Below, piece by piece: positions 24,241 to 32,220 of a stretch of DNA of 64,000 nucleotides. A program made the position numbers and the translations under genes. Each line of letters starts with the position of its first letter. Position 1 is the first letter of the stretch. Source of the DNA: UBA5239 sp040391785 (lineage in GTDB: Bacteria; Verrucomicrobiota; Lentisphaeria; Victivallales; Victivallaceae); the NCBI GenBank assembly GCA_040391785.1, contig JBEBXH010000009.1, forward strand, positions 47,394 through 111,393, given 5' to 3'. The notes beneath the pieces are model-generated. The model searched no databases and had not been told where the DNA came from. It worked only from the letters and a program-made list of their open reading frames with translations.

Positions 24241-25482
24241 ATGTCAAAGTCCAGAGCGCGAATTGTCATTACCGGCATCGGTTTGACGGCCCCCAACGGT
24301 AACAATCTCTCCGAGTTCCGTCACAATCTTTTGAACGGTATTTCCGGCATTACCACCATGGAACACCGCTACATCGGCAAGGTTCCAGCCGGTCTGTGCA
24401 CCTTCGATCCGAAAAAATACCAGAACAAACGCGATATTCGCAACGGCACCCGCGCCGGGTCCATCGCCATTTACTGCGCCAACGAAGCCGTGCGCGACGC
24501 CGGTCTGGAAGTCGGCGACGGCAACCGTTCGCGCATCGGTATCTACGTGGGTACCACCGAACATGGCAACGTCGAGACGGAAAACGAAGTCTATAACCTG
24601 AGCCTTTTCGACTATAACGTCGATTATTGGAGCCACCACCACAACCCGCGTTCAGTGGCGAATAATCCGGCGGGTGAAGTGACGCTGAATATGAAGATCA
24701 CCGGGCCGCATTTGTGCGTGGGGGCCGCCTGTGCTGCCGGCAACTGCGGGGTGATTTACGGGGCGCAGCAGTTGATGCTGGGTGAGGTGGATTTCGCCAT
24801 CGCCGGGGGCGTGTCGGAGAGTCCGCATACGTTCGGCATTTTCGCCAGCTTCCGCAGTCAGGGGGCGCTGGCGCATCACGACGACCCGACCCAGGCCAGT
24901 CGTCCGTACGACCGCAACCGCAACGGCATCGTGATTTCCGAGGGCGGCTGCCTGTATATTCTCGAGCGTCTCGAAGACGCCCTGAAGCGCGGGGCGAAAA
25001 TTTACGGCGAAATCGCCGGTTACTGCATGAATTCGGACGCCACGGACGTGGTGCTGCCGCTCGCCGAGCGTCAGGCGGAGTGCTTCCGCATCGGCATTGA
25101 GCGTGCCGGGATCACGCCGGAGGATATCGACCTGGTGAACAGCCACGCCACCGGCACGGCCGCCGGGGATGTGCAGGAAACCGTGGCGATGCGCTCGGTG
25201 TACGCAGGCGGCGGCAAATCGCCGTTTGTCAACAATACCAAGGGGTTCATCGGTCACGCCATGGGCGCGGCCGGAGCGTTGGAACTCGCCGGGAACCTTC
25301 CGGCGTTCAATGACGGCATCGTGCATCCGTGTATGAATATCGATGATCTCGACCCCGAGTGCGCGATTCCGAACCTGGTCTGCCGCGAAGCGATCAATGC
25401 CGGAAGCATCCGCTACATCGCCAATAATTCGTTCGGCATGTTGGGCAACAATTCGGTATTGATCGTAAAAAAATACGAATAA
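24241..25482 (+). CDS. Beta-ketoacyl-ACP synthase, FabF-like
   Basis: 413 residues, thiolase fold. The Cys-His-His triad is C164 (GAACAAGNCG), H302 (NSHATGT) and H339 (GFIGHAMGAAG). It condenses acyl-ACP with malonyl-ACP. Similarity spans the whole FabB/F group. The second half keeps GTAAGDVQE and NNTKGFIGH, and SNSFGMLGNNS at the end is NNSFGMLGNN here. The surroundings are acpS only; no ACP or KR gene is adjacent, so a dedicated role, for instance in a special lipid or polyene, is possible. FabF proper may be elsewhere. Confidence 0.88.
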   Translation: MSKSRARIVITGIGLTAPNGNNLSEFRHNLLNGISGITTMEHRYIGKVPAGLCTFDPKKYQNKRDIRNGTRAGSIAIYCANEAVRDAGLEVGDGNRSRIGIYVGTTEHGNVETENEVYNLSLFDYNVDYWSHHHNPRSVANNPAGEVTLNMKITGPHLCVGAACAAGNCGVIYGAQQLMLGEVDFAIAGGVSESPHTFGIFASFRSQGALAHHDDPTQASRPYDRNRNGIVISEGGCLYILERLEDALKRGAKIYGEIAGYCMNSDATDVVLPLAERQAECFRIGIERAGITPEDIDLVNSHATGTAAGDVQETVAMRSVYAGGGKSPFVNNTKGFIGHAMGAAGALELAGNLPAFNDGIVHPCMNIDDLDPECAIPNLVCREAINAGSIRYIANNSFGMLGNNSVLIVKKYE

Positions 25483-25508
25483 TTTTTTAAACACGGAAAT
25501 TTTTTTAA

Positions 25509-25585
25509 CCACAAAAATACACAAAAATACACAAAATTTTCTTAATGAAGCTTCGTTTTTTGTGATTTTTTGTGTGTTTTTGTGG
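25509..25585. repeat. Inverted arrays of a 10-base CACAAAAATA unit
   Basis: Left arm 25509-25536 has three CACAAAA steps ten bases apart. Right arm 25556-25585 has the complement (TGTGATTTTT, TGTGTGTTTT, TGTGG). Together they fold into one long AT-rich hairpin between the FabF-like gene and rsmE. A related array is at 28635-28754, and both end in GTGGACAA. Confidence 0.75.
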
Positions 25586-25610
25586 ACAAGAAATTGTAAA
25601 GGCTTTATCT

Positions 25611-26315
25611 ATGAATCTGCTTTTGCTGCAGGATACTGATTTCATCGCTCCGGACCGGGCGCGGGTGAGTGACCGCCGCGCCGAGCACATCCGCAAAATC
25701 CTGAAGTCGCAAATCGGCGACGCCGTCAAAACCGGCCGCGCCAACGGCTTGATGGGCGAGGGGATCATCGAGTCTGACGATGCCGAAGGGATCGTGTTGA
25801 AGGTCAACCTGACCGAGCCGCCGCCCGCGCCGCTGGCGGTGACGCTGCTGCTGGCCATGCCGCGCCCGATCGCGTTTCGCCGTATGCTGCCGTGGATCAC
25901 GACGTTCGGCGTCAAGAAGCTTCACCTTTTCAATGCATACAAGGTCGAGAAAAGCTACTGGACCAGCTCGGTTTTTGACGAATTTCACGAGCTGATGACG
26001 CTGGGGCTGGAACAGGCGCGCGACACGGTTTACCCGGAAATAACGCTGCATCAGCGTTTCAAAATATTCGTCGAGGATGCGGTGCCGCAGATTATCGCGG
26101 GTACGTTGCCGCTACTCGCGCATCCGGGTTCGGGCGGGATTTGCCCAGCGGCGGTGGCGGAGCCGGTCACGGTGTGCATCGGGCCCGAGGGCGGATTTAC
26201 CGATTATGAGGTTGAATTATTAATCAAACAGGGATTCCGGGCGGTCGGGCTGGGCGAGCGTATTTTGCGCTCCGAAACGGCTGTGCCGGCGATTCTGGGG
26301 AGATTGTTGACATGA
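25611..26315 (+). CDS. rsmE: 16S rRNA (uracil-1498-N3) methyltransferase
   Basis: 234 residues from MNLLLLQD, chosen because AAAGG lies ten bases before this ATG; the frame is open further upstream but runs through the repeat hairpin. An N-terminal PUA-like domain (about 1-70) precedes a SPOUT knot. CIGPEGGFTDYE and LGERILRSETA form the AdoMet pocket and knot. It methylates U1498 of 16S rRNA in the small subunit. The stop overlaps the carboxypeptidase start as ATGA. Confidence 0.94.
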   Translation: MNLLLLQDTDFIAPDRARVSDRRAEHIRKILKSQIGDAVKTGRANGLMGEGIIESDDAEGIVLKVNLTEPPPAPLAVTLLLAMPRPIAFRRMLPWITTFGVKKLHLFNAYKVEKSYWTSSVFDEFHELMTLGLEQARDTVYPEITLHQRFKIFVEDAVPQIIAGTLPLLAHPGSGGICPAAVAEPVTVCIGPEGGFTDYEVELLIKQGFRAVGLGERILRSETAVPAILGRLLT

Positions 26316-27811
26316 ATGCAAAATTGGATGAAGTGAAGAAAATAGCGACCGAAGTCCGTGATCTGAGCCATTGCCTGGCGCTGATGGAATGGGACCAGCA
26401 GGTGAATATGCCCGCCGCTGCCAGCGAGGGGCGGGCGGCCCAGATGTCGCTGCTCAGCCGCATGGCGCACGAGCTCAGCGTGTCGGACCGCCTCGGCGGG
26501 CTGCTGGATGATTTGAAGCCGCTTTACGCTCAGTTGCCGCCGGATTCCGACGATTACTGTTTGTTGCGCAGAATTTACCGCGATTATGAACAGGAGAAGA
26601 AAATCCCGGTCGAGTACGTGAGTGAATTCAGCATGACCGTGGGGGAGGCGTTCAACACCTGGGAACAGGCCAAGGCAAACAACGATTTTGCCTCGTTCAA
26701 ACCGTGTCTGGAAAAGATTTTCGCGCTGCGCCGTCAGTACGCCGGATTTTTCGCCCCGTACGACCATATTTACGACCCGCTGCTGGACGATTTCGAGCCG
26801 GGCATGAAGACTGCTGAAGTGTTGAGCGTATTCAAGGTGTTGCGCGATGAACAGATCAAGCTGTTGCGCGACCTCGCAGACCGTCCGCAGGTCGATGACT
26901 CGATCCTGCACAAACATTGCGCCAAAGATGCGCAGTGGGAGCTCTGTCGCGAGGCGGTGACGCAGATCGGTTACGACCTCGCGCGCGGCCGGATCGACCA
27001 CGCCGAACATCCGTTTACCACCGATTTCTGCCGCGACGACGTGCGCATTACCACTCATATTTACGAAAACAACCTGATGTCGGCGATGTTTTCCTCGCTG
27101 CACGAGGCTGGGCACGCCATTTACGAGCAGGGCGTGGCCTGCGAGCTGGACCGTTCGCCGCTGGGGACCGGGGCTTCGCTGGCGCTGCATGAATCGCAGT
27201 CGCGGTTGTGGGAAAATCTGGTCGGGCGCTCGCAGGAGTTCCTGACCTGGCTCTATCCGCGGATTCAGCAGAAATTCCCGCAGCAGTTCGGCGGTACCGG
27301 TTTGCCGGACTTCTATCGGGCTCTGAACAAGGTCGAGCCGTCGCTGATCCGTATCGAGGCCGACGAGGCGACCTATAATCTGCATATCATGCTGCGGATG
27401 GAGCTGGAAATCGCGTTGCTCGAACAGAAAATCAGCGTCTCCGACCTGCCGGAAATCTGGCGCGAAAAAATGCGCGAATACCTCGGCGTAACGCCCGAAA
27501 ACGACTCGAAAGGTGTGCTGCAAGATGTCCACTGGGCGGGCGGCATGATCGGATATTTCCCGACCTACGCGCTCGGCAACCTGATTTCGGCGCAGATCTG
27601 GGAAAAAGCGGCGGCGGATTTGCCGGACCTCAACGCTCAGCTCAGCCGCGGCGAACTCACGCCGCTGCGCGAATGGCTGACCGCCAATCTTTACCGCCAC
27701 GGCTCCAAATATTACCCCTCGGAACTGGTGAAAATGATCACCGGCAAGGGCATTGATCCGCAACCATATTTGAACTATTTGAACCGGAAATATCGAGCGA
27801 TTTATCAATGA
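26312..27811 (+). CDS. Thermostable carboxypeptidase, M32 family (Taq type)
   Basis: 499 residues, full family length, no signal peptide. HEAGH at 264-268 is the zinc site, and HESQSRLWEN just after it carries the third ligand and is diagnostic of M32. MEWDQQVNMP near the N-terminus and the C-terminal segment WAGGMIGYFPTYALGN also fit. It removes C-terminal residues from peptides in the cytoplasm with broad specificity and no action at Pro. It lies between rsmE and an SGNH hydrolase and is joined to both by four-base ATGA overlaps, so the three genes are one tightly coupled unit. Confidence 0.93.
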   Translation: MNAKLDEVKKIATEVRDLSHCLALMEWDQQVNMPAAASEGRAAQMSLLSRMAHELSVSDRLGGLLDDLKPLYAQLPPDSDDYCLLRRIYRDYEQEKKIPVEYVSEFSMTVGEAFNTWEQAKANNDFASFKPCLEKIFALRRQYAGFFAPYDHIYDPLLDDFEPGMKTAEVLSVFKVLRDEQIKLLRDLADRPQVDDSILHKHCAKDAQWELCREAVTQIGYDLARGRIDHAEHPFTTDFCRDDVRITTHIYENNLMSAMFSSLHEAGHAIYEQGVACELDRSPLGTGASLALHESQSRLWENLVGRSQEFLTWLYPRIQQKFPQQFGGTGLPDFYRALNKVEPSLIRIEADEATYNLHIMLRMELEIALLEQKISVSDLPEIWREKMREYLGVTPENDSKGVLQDVHWAGGMIGYFPTYALGNLISAQIWEKAAADLPDLNAQLSRGELTPLREWLTANLYRHGSKYYPSELVKMITGKGIDPQPYLNYLNRKYRAIYQ

Positions 27812-28632
27812 ATCCGGTGATTTTGTTCATAGCGGCGGGGTATCTGTTCTTTGCGGCGCTGGTGGTTTTGCTGGCGGCGCTGGGGTTGGCGTGGGCGTGT
27901 GAGAAGTCGCGATGGGCGATCTTCCTGATGGTGATCGGGTTTCTGCTGCTGATCTTTTCCGCTACGCCGGTGAACTGGTTTTATTATCCGGTCCTGCTGT
28001 TGGCCACGGTCGGATTGTGCCTGCCGTTCCGGACGAAGCATGCCAAAATCGGCGCGTCGGCGGCCTGGCTGATTATGATTATCCTGATGGGAGCTTTGGA
28101 ACTGCGCTGGTGGGTCAACCCGGCACCGGTTCGCTGTCCGGGCAAGGTGTATTTGGTGGCGGACTCGATCAGCGCCGGGATCGGCTTCGCCGGAGAAGTC
28201 ACTTATGCTCAGATTCTTGGCAGCAAAGTGGTCAACCGGGCGGTCGGCGGTGGCACGGTGGAATCGGCATTCGATACCATGGATCATTTCAAATACGGCC
28301 CGGACGATATCCTGTTTTTCGAGATCGGCGGCAACAACATGCTGCGTGCCGACAAGAGCGCCGACTTTCGGCGCGGCCTCGAAGCGTTGTTGAAAAAGGG
28401 GAGGGCGACCGGCGCTCAGATGGTCATGATGGAACTGCCGCTGCCGCCGTTTTTCACCGGTTATTCGCGGGCACAGCGCGAGCTGGCCGCCGAATATGGC
28501 GTGAAGCTGATCCCCAAGCGGCATTTCGCCGCCGTGCTGAATGGCTCCGACTCCACTGCGGACGGGCTGCATCTCTCCAATCGCGGTCACGAGAAAATGG
28601 CCATCATGTTCCGCAGATTCATTGAATTATAA
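27808..28632 (+). CDS. Membrane-anchored SGNH/GDSL hydrolase
   Basis: 274 residues. Four hydrophobic helices (about 5-30, 36-52, 56-74, 84-99) precede an SGNH domain. S120 in LVADSISAG is the nucleophile (GDSL block with Ala for Gly). GGGTVESA and GGNN supply the oxyanion Gly and Asn. D252 and H255 in DGLHLS complete the triad. Such enzymes are esterases or deacetylases, often on envelope glycans or lipids. The domain side of the membrane is uncertain, because four helices would place N- and C-termini on the same side. Coupled by ATGA to the carboxypeptidase gene. Confidence 0.8.
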   Translation: MNPVILFIAAGYLFFAALVVLLAALGLAWACEKSRWAIFLMVIGFLLLIFSATPVNWFYYPVLLLATVGLCLPFRTKHAKIGASAAWLIMIILMGALELRWWVNPAPVRCPGKVYLVADSISAGIGFAGEVTYAQILGSKVVNRAVGGGTVESAFDTMDHFKYGPDDILFFEIGGNNMLRADKSADFRRGLEALLKKGRATGAQMVMMELPLPPFFTGYSRAQRELAAEYGVKLIPKRHFAAVLNGSDSTADGLHLSNRGHEKMAIMFRRFIEL

Positions 28633-28634
28633 TT

Positions 28635-28754
28635 GTCCACGAAATACACGAAAAAACACTCATAGGAATTTCTTTATCCACAAAACACACAAAAACACAC
28701 AAAAAAGGAGAATTTTATTAGAATAATTTTGTGTATTTTTGTGTATTTTGTGGA
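28635..28754. repeat. CACAAAA-type arrays with inverted partner
   Basis: Three blocks: 28635-28659 (CACGAAATA, CACGAAAAAA), 28677-28706 (CACAAAACA, CACAAAAACA, CACAAAAAA) and the complementary 28725-28754 (TTTTGTGTA, TTTTTGTGTA, TTTTGTGG). Steps are 9 or 10 bases. It fills most of the space between the convergent SGNH and DMT genes and starts three bases after the SGNH stop. Confidence 0.75.
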
Positions 28755-28764
28755 CAAAAAGAAT

Positions 28765-29673
28765 TTATTTCCGGTGGAAAATTGCGTTGCACTTTTGGAG
28801 CATGGTTTTGCCGCCGATAATCAGCATGACGGCGGCGAGGATGAGGAACACTCCCAGAACCATGCGCGGCGAGAGGCGTTCGCCGAAAACCACGACCCCG
28901 AAGAAGATCGCCGTCACCGGTTCCAGCGCCCCGAGGATCGCCGTCGGGGTGGCCCCCAGGTGATGAATCGCCAGCGTGGTGCACGCCAGCGAGACCACCG
29001 TCGGCAGAAATGCGATCGAGACGATATTGGTGCAGGCCTTCCACGACGGGATCCACTGCAGGTCGACGCCGAAGTTCAGCCGGATCACGAAAAGCGAGAG
29101 GCCGAAGAGCAGGATGTAAAAGGTCAGTTTGGCCACCGGCAGGGACTTCAGTCCGGAACGGTTGACGCCGACGATGTAGATTGCATAGGAGAGCGCCGAT
29201 AGCATGGCCAGGATTACCCCGGAGAGACTCAGCCAGGTGCCGTCCGAAGTTTTGTAGAGAAGGCCGATGCCGGTGAGGGCCAGCAGGAGGCTGAAAATTG
29301 TTACCGGGGTGATTTTTTCGCGGAAAAATGCCGCCATGATCCCGGCGACCATCAACGGATAGACAAACAGCAGTGTCGAGGCGATTCCCGCGTCCATTTT
29401 GTTATAACTGATGAAGAGAAACAGCGAGGACGCCGCGAAGACGAGTCCGCCGAGCACAGTGCCGGCGAACTCCCTACCGGTCAGCTTGAAGCTTATGCGC
29501 CGGTATTTCATCCAGACCGCCATCATGGCGACCGCCAGCGAATAGCGGTAAAAAAGCACCGAATCGGCGTTCAACCCTTCCTGATAAAGCGGCAGGGTGA
29601 ACAGCGGATTCATGCCATAGGTCGCCGCCGCGATGGCCCCGAAAAGCAGGCCTTTCCATTTGTTCATAATCAC
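28765..29673 (-). CDS. DMT-superfamily transporter, EamA type
   Basis: 302 residues, ten predicted membrane helices in two EamA repeats. The first begins GLLFGAIAAATYGMNPLF. The second begins SGVILAMLSALSYAIYIVG, near residue 152, and keeps the family ending of the last helix (GVFLILAAVMLI) before GGKTM. Members export amino acids, sugars or other metabolites; the substrate is unknown. A promoter (TTGACG at 29711-29716 and TATCTT at 29688-29693 on the minus strand, spacer 17) with a palindrome in the spacer lies upstream. No partner gene. Confidence 0.88.
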   Translation of the reverse strand: MIMNKWKGLLFGAIAAATYGMNPLFTLPLYQEGLNADSVLFYRYSLAVAMMAVWMKYRRISFKLTGREFAGTVLGGLVFAASSLFLFISYNKMDAGIASTLLFVYPLMVAGIMAAFFREKITPVTIFSLLLALTGIGLLYKTSDGTWLSLSGVILAMLSALSYAIYIVGVNRSGLKSLPVAKLTFYILLFGLSLFVIRLNFGVDLQWIPSWKACTNIVSIAFLPTVVSLACTTLAIHHLGATPTAILGALEPVTAIFFGVVVFGERLSPRMVLGVFLILAAVMLIIGGKTMLQKCNAIFHRK

Positions 29674-29687
29674 TTCCCTAAAAATAT

Positions 29688-29716
29688 AAGATACACGTGT
29701 AAGAGGGTTGCGTCAA
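29688..29716 (-). promoter_or_regulatory. Promoter of the DMT transporter gene with palindrome in the spacer
   Basis: Minus strand: TTGACG (29716-29711), 17 bases, TATCTT (29693-29688). The spacer contains TACACGTGTA (29692-29701), a perfect 10-base palindrome that could bind a repressor. Confidence 0.45.
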
Positions 29717-29736
29717 GTGATTATGGGTGGAGTTTT

Positions 29737-29820
29737 ATGGACATTATGGACGGGATGGACGCAATGGACAGAATGGACAACAAAACTGAGTTCAAGATTT
29801 GTCCATAATGTCCATAATTG
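29737..29820. repeat. Period-9 arrays: five ATGGACNNN units with inverted GTCCAT units
   Basis: ATGGACATT, ATGGACGGG, ATGGACGCA, ATGGACAGA, ATGGACAAC run without gap from 29737 to 29781. TTGTCCATA and ATGTCCATA (29799-29816) face them. The six-base core is constant and the last three bases vary freely. The array ends seven bases before the stop codon of the oxidoreductase gene at 29827. Confidence 0.85.
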
Positions 29821-29826
29821 CCGGAG

Positions 29827-30933
29827 TTATTTCTGGTAGCGGGAGACGGCTACGAGTTTCATCAATTCACGTTCGTATTCGGCGGCGTCGAGGGGGAGCG
29901 GCACTTCTTTTTTCAGTAGTGAAGAAAGCAGCATGGCATTGCCGAGTTCGAGCTCGTTCATGGCTTCGGCGCCGGTCACGAGCGGTTCCTTGTCGAACAG
30001 GATGGCGTCGGCGAAAGCGGTCAGCACCTCGGTGGCGGAAATGTCGTTCGACGGCACCGGGATTTTGACGTCCCAGGTTTCGAGGCGTGGGAACGTTTCT
30101 TTGGAATTGGCGATGATCTCGGATACTTTCTGTTCGCTGCGCTTGAAGGTCAGCTGGCCGTCTTCAAGGACCAACCGGCCGCGGTCGCAGGTGACTTCGA
30201 GGCGGTTGGTGCCGGGAAACTCGGCGGTGGAGGTGATGAAAACCGCGGTACAGCCGTTCGCAAATTCCATGTAAGCGGTGACTTCGTCCTCGACCTCGAT
30301 ATCGTGGTATTTGCCGAGGTGGCAGAAAGCCTGGACCTTGTTCGGCATACCGAAGAACCATTGAAAGAGATCGAGCTGGTGCGGGCACTGGTTCAGCAGC
30401 GCGCCGCCGCCTTCGCCGCGCCAGGAAGCGCGCCAGTCGCCGCTGTCGTAATAGGTCTGGGTACGCAGCCAGGTGGTGATGATCCAGTTGATCCGGGTGA
30501 TTTTGCCGAGTTCACCGGAGTTGAGCAGTTCCTTGAATTTGCGGTTGGCCGGGCTGGTGCGGAGCTGGAACATGACGCCGAATTTTTTGCCGCTTTTGGC
30601 CTGGGCATCCAGCATGCGTTGGGCGTCGGCTTTGTGCACGGCCACGGGCTTGTCGCTCATGACGTGGAGGCCGGCGGCGAAGGCGTCGATGGCGATGGTG
30701 GTGTGCGCATAGTGCGGGGTGACGATCATTACGGCATCGACCAGGCCCGATTTGATGAGCGACTGATGATCGTAAAAGGCGGGCACGCTGTAAATCGCGG
30801 CGATTTCGTCGGCGCGGTCCTTTTTGATGTCGCAGATGGCGGCGACTTCGATGTTTTTCGCCACGTTGGCGGCGGCGGCATGGCTCCGGCCCATAACGCC
30901 GACGCCGATGATTCCGAGTCTGATTTTGTCCAT
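29827..30933 (-). CDS. Gfo/Idh/MocA-family oxidoreductase
   Basis: 368 residues. The Rossmann start GIIGVGVMGRSHA (8-20), then SDKPVAV near residue 93 with the conserved Lys (usually EKP), and a C-terminal GFO/IDH alpha-beta domain. The catalytic region GGGALLNQCPHQLDLF (about 176-191) has the usual Asp/His. Members oxidise or reduce sugars, inositols or glycosides with NAD(P). It begins four bases after the stop of the GntR gene, so the regulator is cotranscribed and probably responds to the substrate. Exact substrate unknown. A second member of this family lies at 40866. Confidence 0.9.
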   Translation of the reverse strand: MDKIRLGIIGVGVMGRSHAAAANVAKNIEVAAICDIKKDRADEIAAIYSVPAFYDHQSLIKSGLVDAVMIVTPHYAHTTIAIDAFAAGLHVMSDKPVAVHKADAQRMLDAQAKSGKKFGVMFQLRTSPANRKFKELLNSGELGKITRINWIITTWLRTQTYYDSGDWRASWRGEGGGALLNQCPHQLDLFQWFFGMPNKVQAFCHLGKYHDIEVEDEVTAYMEFANGCTAVFITSTAEFPGTNRLEVTCDRGRLVLEDGQLTFKRSEQKVSEIIANSKETFPRLETWDVKIPVPSNDISATEVLTAFADAILFDKEPLVTGAEAMNELELGNAMLLSSLLKKEVPLPLDAAEYERELMKLVAVSRYQK

Positions 30934-30937
30934 GATT

Positions 30938-31969
30938 TTACCTGAAAGTCAATAATTGGGGTTTAATTTTCGAACGCATCGGCAAATTGCCTTTGCGGGT
31001 GATCCATTCGATGATCCGGTCGTTCAAAGCCTCGAGATTCTGCTGGATCATGGCGATGCCGGGCTGGTTGTAGCCGTTGATGTCGTAGTCGAAAACCAGC
31101 AGATGAAAATCGCGGCCGTTTTCCAGCCCCAGTCGCGAGGCGGCCTGCAGAAACGGCCCGCACCACAGCGCGTAATCCAGATAGATTGCCTTGCAGGGTG
31201 TTTGGGCCGTGAAGATTTTAGCTGCGGCTTCTTCCATGTGAACCGCGCTTTCCACCTCGCGCTCCCAGTCCATGAAGAGCCAGTCAGGCGGCACTGTCAC
31301 CGAGTTGCGTACGGCCAGCTCAAAGAAATTCAGTTGACGATCGGCGGCATACGGATATTTGGTGGAGTTCCGGGAAGTGATATAGGCGATCTGCTTTCCG
31401 GCGTGACCGGTGAGCCAGTCCAGCCCGGCGGCGATGCCGTGGCGGCTGTCGGTGGTGATATAATCATAGCTGCCGAAAATCCGGTGCAGCAGGAGCTGTT
31501 TGACCCCGGCTTTTTCCAGCAGGTTCATTGCCATCAGGTGCCCGTAATCGGGGCGGTCCCAGATGACGGCATTGCCGCGGCGGGCCATTTTGTTCAGGTT
31601 CATATTGATATCGGCCATGCCGCAAAGCATGCAGTCGACGTGGCGCTGGATGCATGAGGCGGTGGAGCCGGGATCGAGAAAAAACGCATTGGCCCGGATG
31701 CGGTCGAAATTGCCGACGATGTAAGCGGTTTTGAGTATGTCCGGCGAGCTGATACGGTCCGCCACGTAGGTGCCGGAGCCCTGCCGCGAATACAGGAAAC
31801 CATCCTCGAGCAGTTCATTGATGGCCTGGTCGATGCAGCCGCGCGAACAGCTGCAGCGTTTCATGAACTGATGGCGCGACATCAGTTTATCGCCGCTTTT
31901 CAGGATGCCCGAGCGGATATCGTCGAGAATCCGTTCTTTTAAAGCCGCCACTTTGTTGACGCTGCGCAT
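30938..31969 (-). CDS. GntR-type regulator with LacI-like sensor domain (AraR-like layout)
   Basis: 343 residues from MRSVNKVA. ATG 31969 has AAAGGAAA six bases before it; an in-frame ATG at 32014 lacks a site. Residues about 5-75 form the GntR winged helix (ILDDIRSGILKSGDKL, then SRHQFMKRCSCSRGCIDQAINEL and YSRQGSGTYVAD). Residues about 80-340 resemble a periplasmic-binding-protein sensor (YDYITTDSRHGIAAGLDWL, KAIYLDYALWCGPFL). The many Cys in CSCSRGC are unusual for the recognition helix. It probably represses itself and the following oxidoreductase gene until a sugar binds. Confidence 0.82.
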   Translation of the reverse strand: MRSVNKVAALKERILDDIRSGILKSGDKLMSRHQFMKRCSCSRGCIDQAINELLEDGFLYSRQGSGTYVADRISSPDILKTAYIVGNFDRIRANAFFLDPGSTASCIQRHVDCMLCGMADINMNLNKMARRGNAVIWDRPDYGHLMAMNLLEKAGVKQLLLHRIFGSYDYITTDSRHGIAAGLDWLTGHAGKQIAYITSRNSTKYPYAADRQLNFFELAVRNSVTVPPDWLFMDWEREVESAVHMEEAAAKIFTAQTPCKAIYLDYALWCGPFLQAASRLGLENGRDFHLLVFDYDINGYNQPGIAMIQQNLEALNDRIIEWITRKGNLPMRSKIKPQLLTFR

Positions 31970-32158
31970 AAGAGTTTCCTTTGATTTGTTCGCTCTATTA
32001 TAATATAACACCATAGCGGATAAAAACAGTGCCGGAATGAATTGAAGTTGCTTACTTGCCTATAGTTGAGCACGGAAAATATCGCCAACTTGCACAAAGT
32101 GCTGTTTTTATGGGCATGTCGTCCATATTAGATCCGTGTTAAAATCTTCTGTCCCTGA

Positions 32159-32186
32159 TTGAATTTCCGCTGAAAAGAGGTATATT
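32159..32186 (+). promoter_or_regulatory. Promoter of pyk
   Basis: TTGAAT (32159-32164), 16-base spacer, TATATT (32181-32186), 34 bases before the ATG. AGGAG precedes the start at normal spacing. The region also serves the divergent GntR gene. Confidence 0.55.
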
Positions 32187-32220
32187 AACGGGTCAGGGTA
32201 ATTATCAGGAGAAATTTGAA

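Noticed and set aside
29737..29781. CRISPR-like tandem array
   Set aside because: Units are 9 bases without spacers of 25-40 bases, and no cas gene is present.
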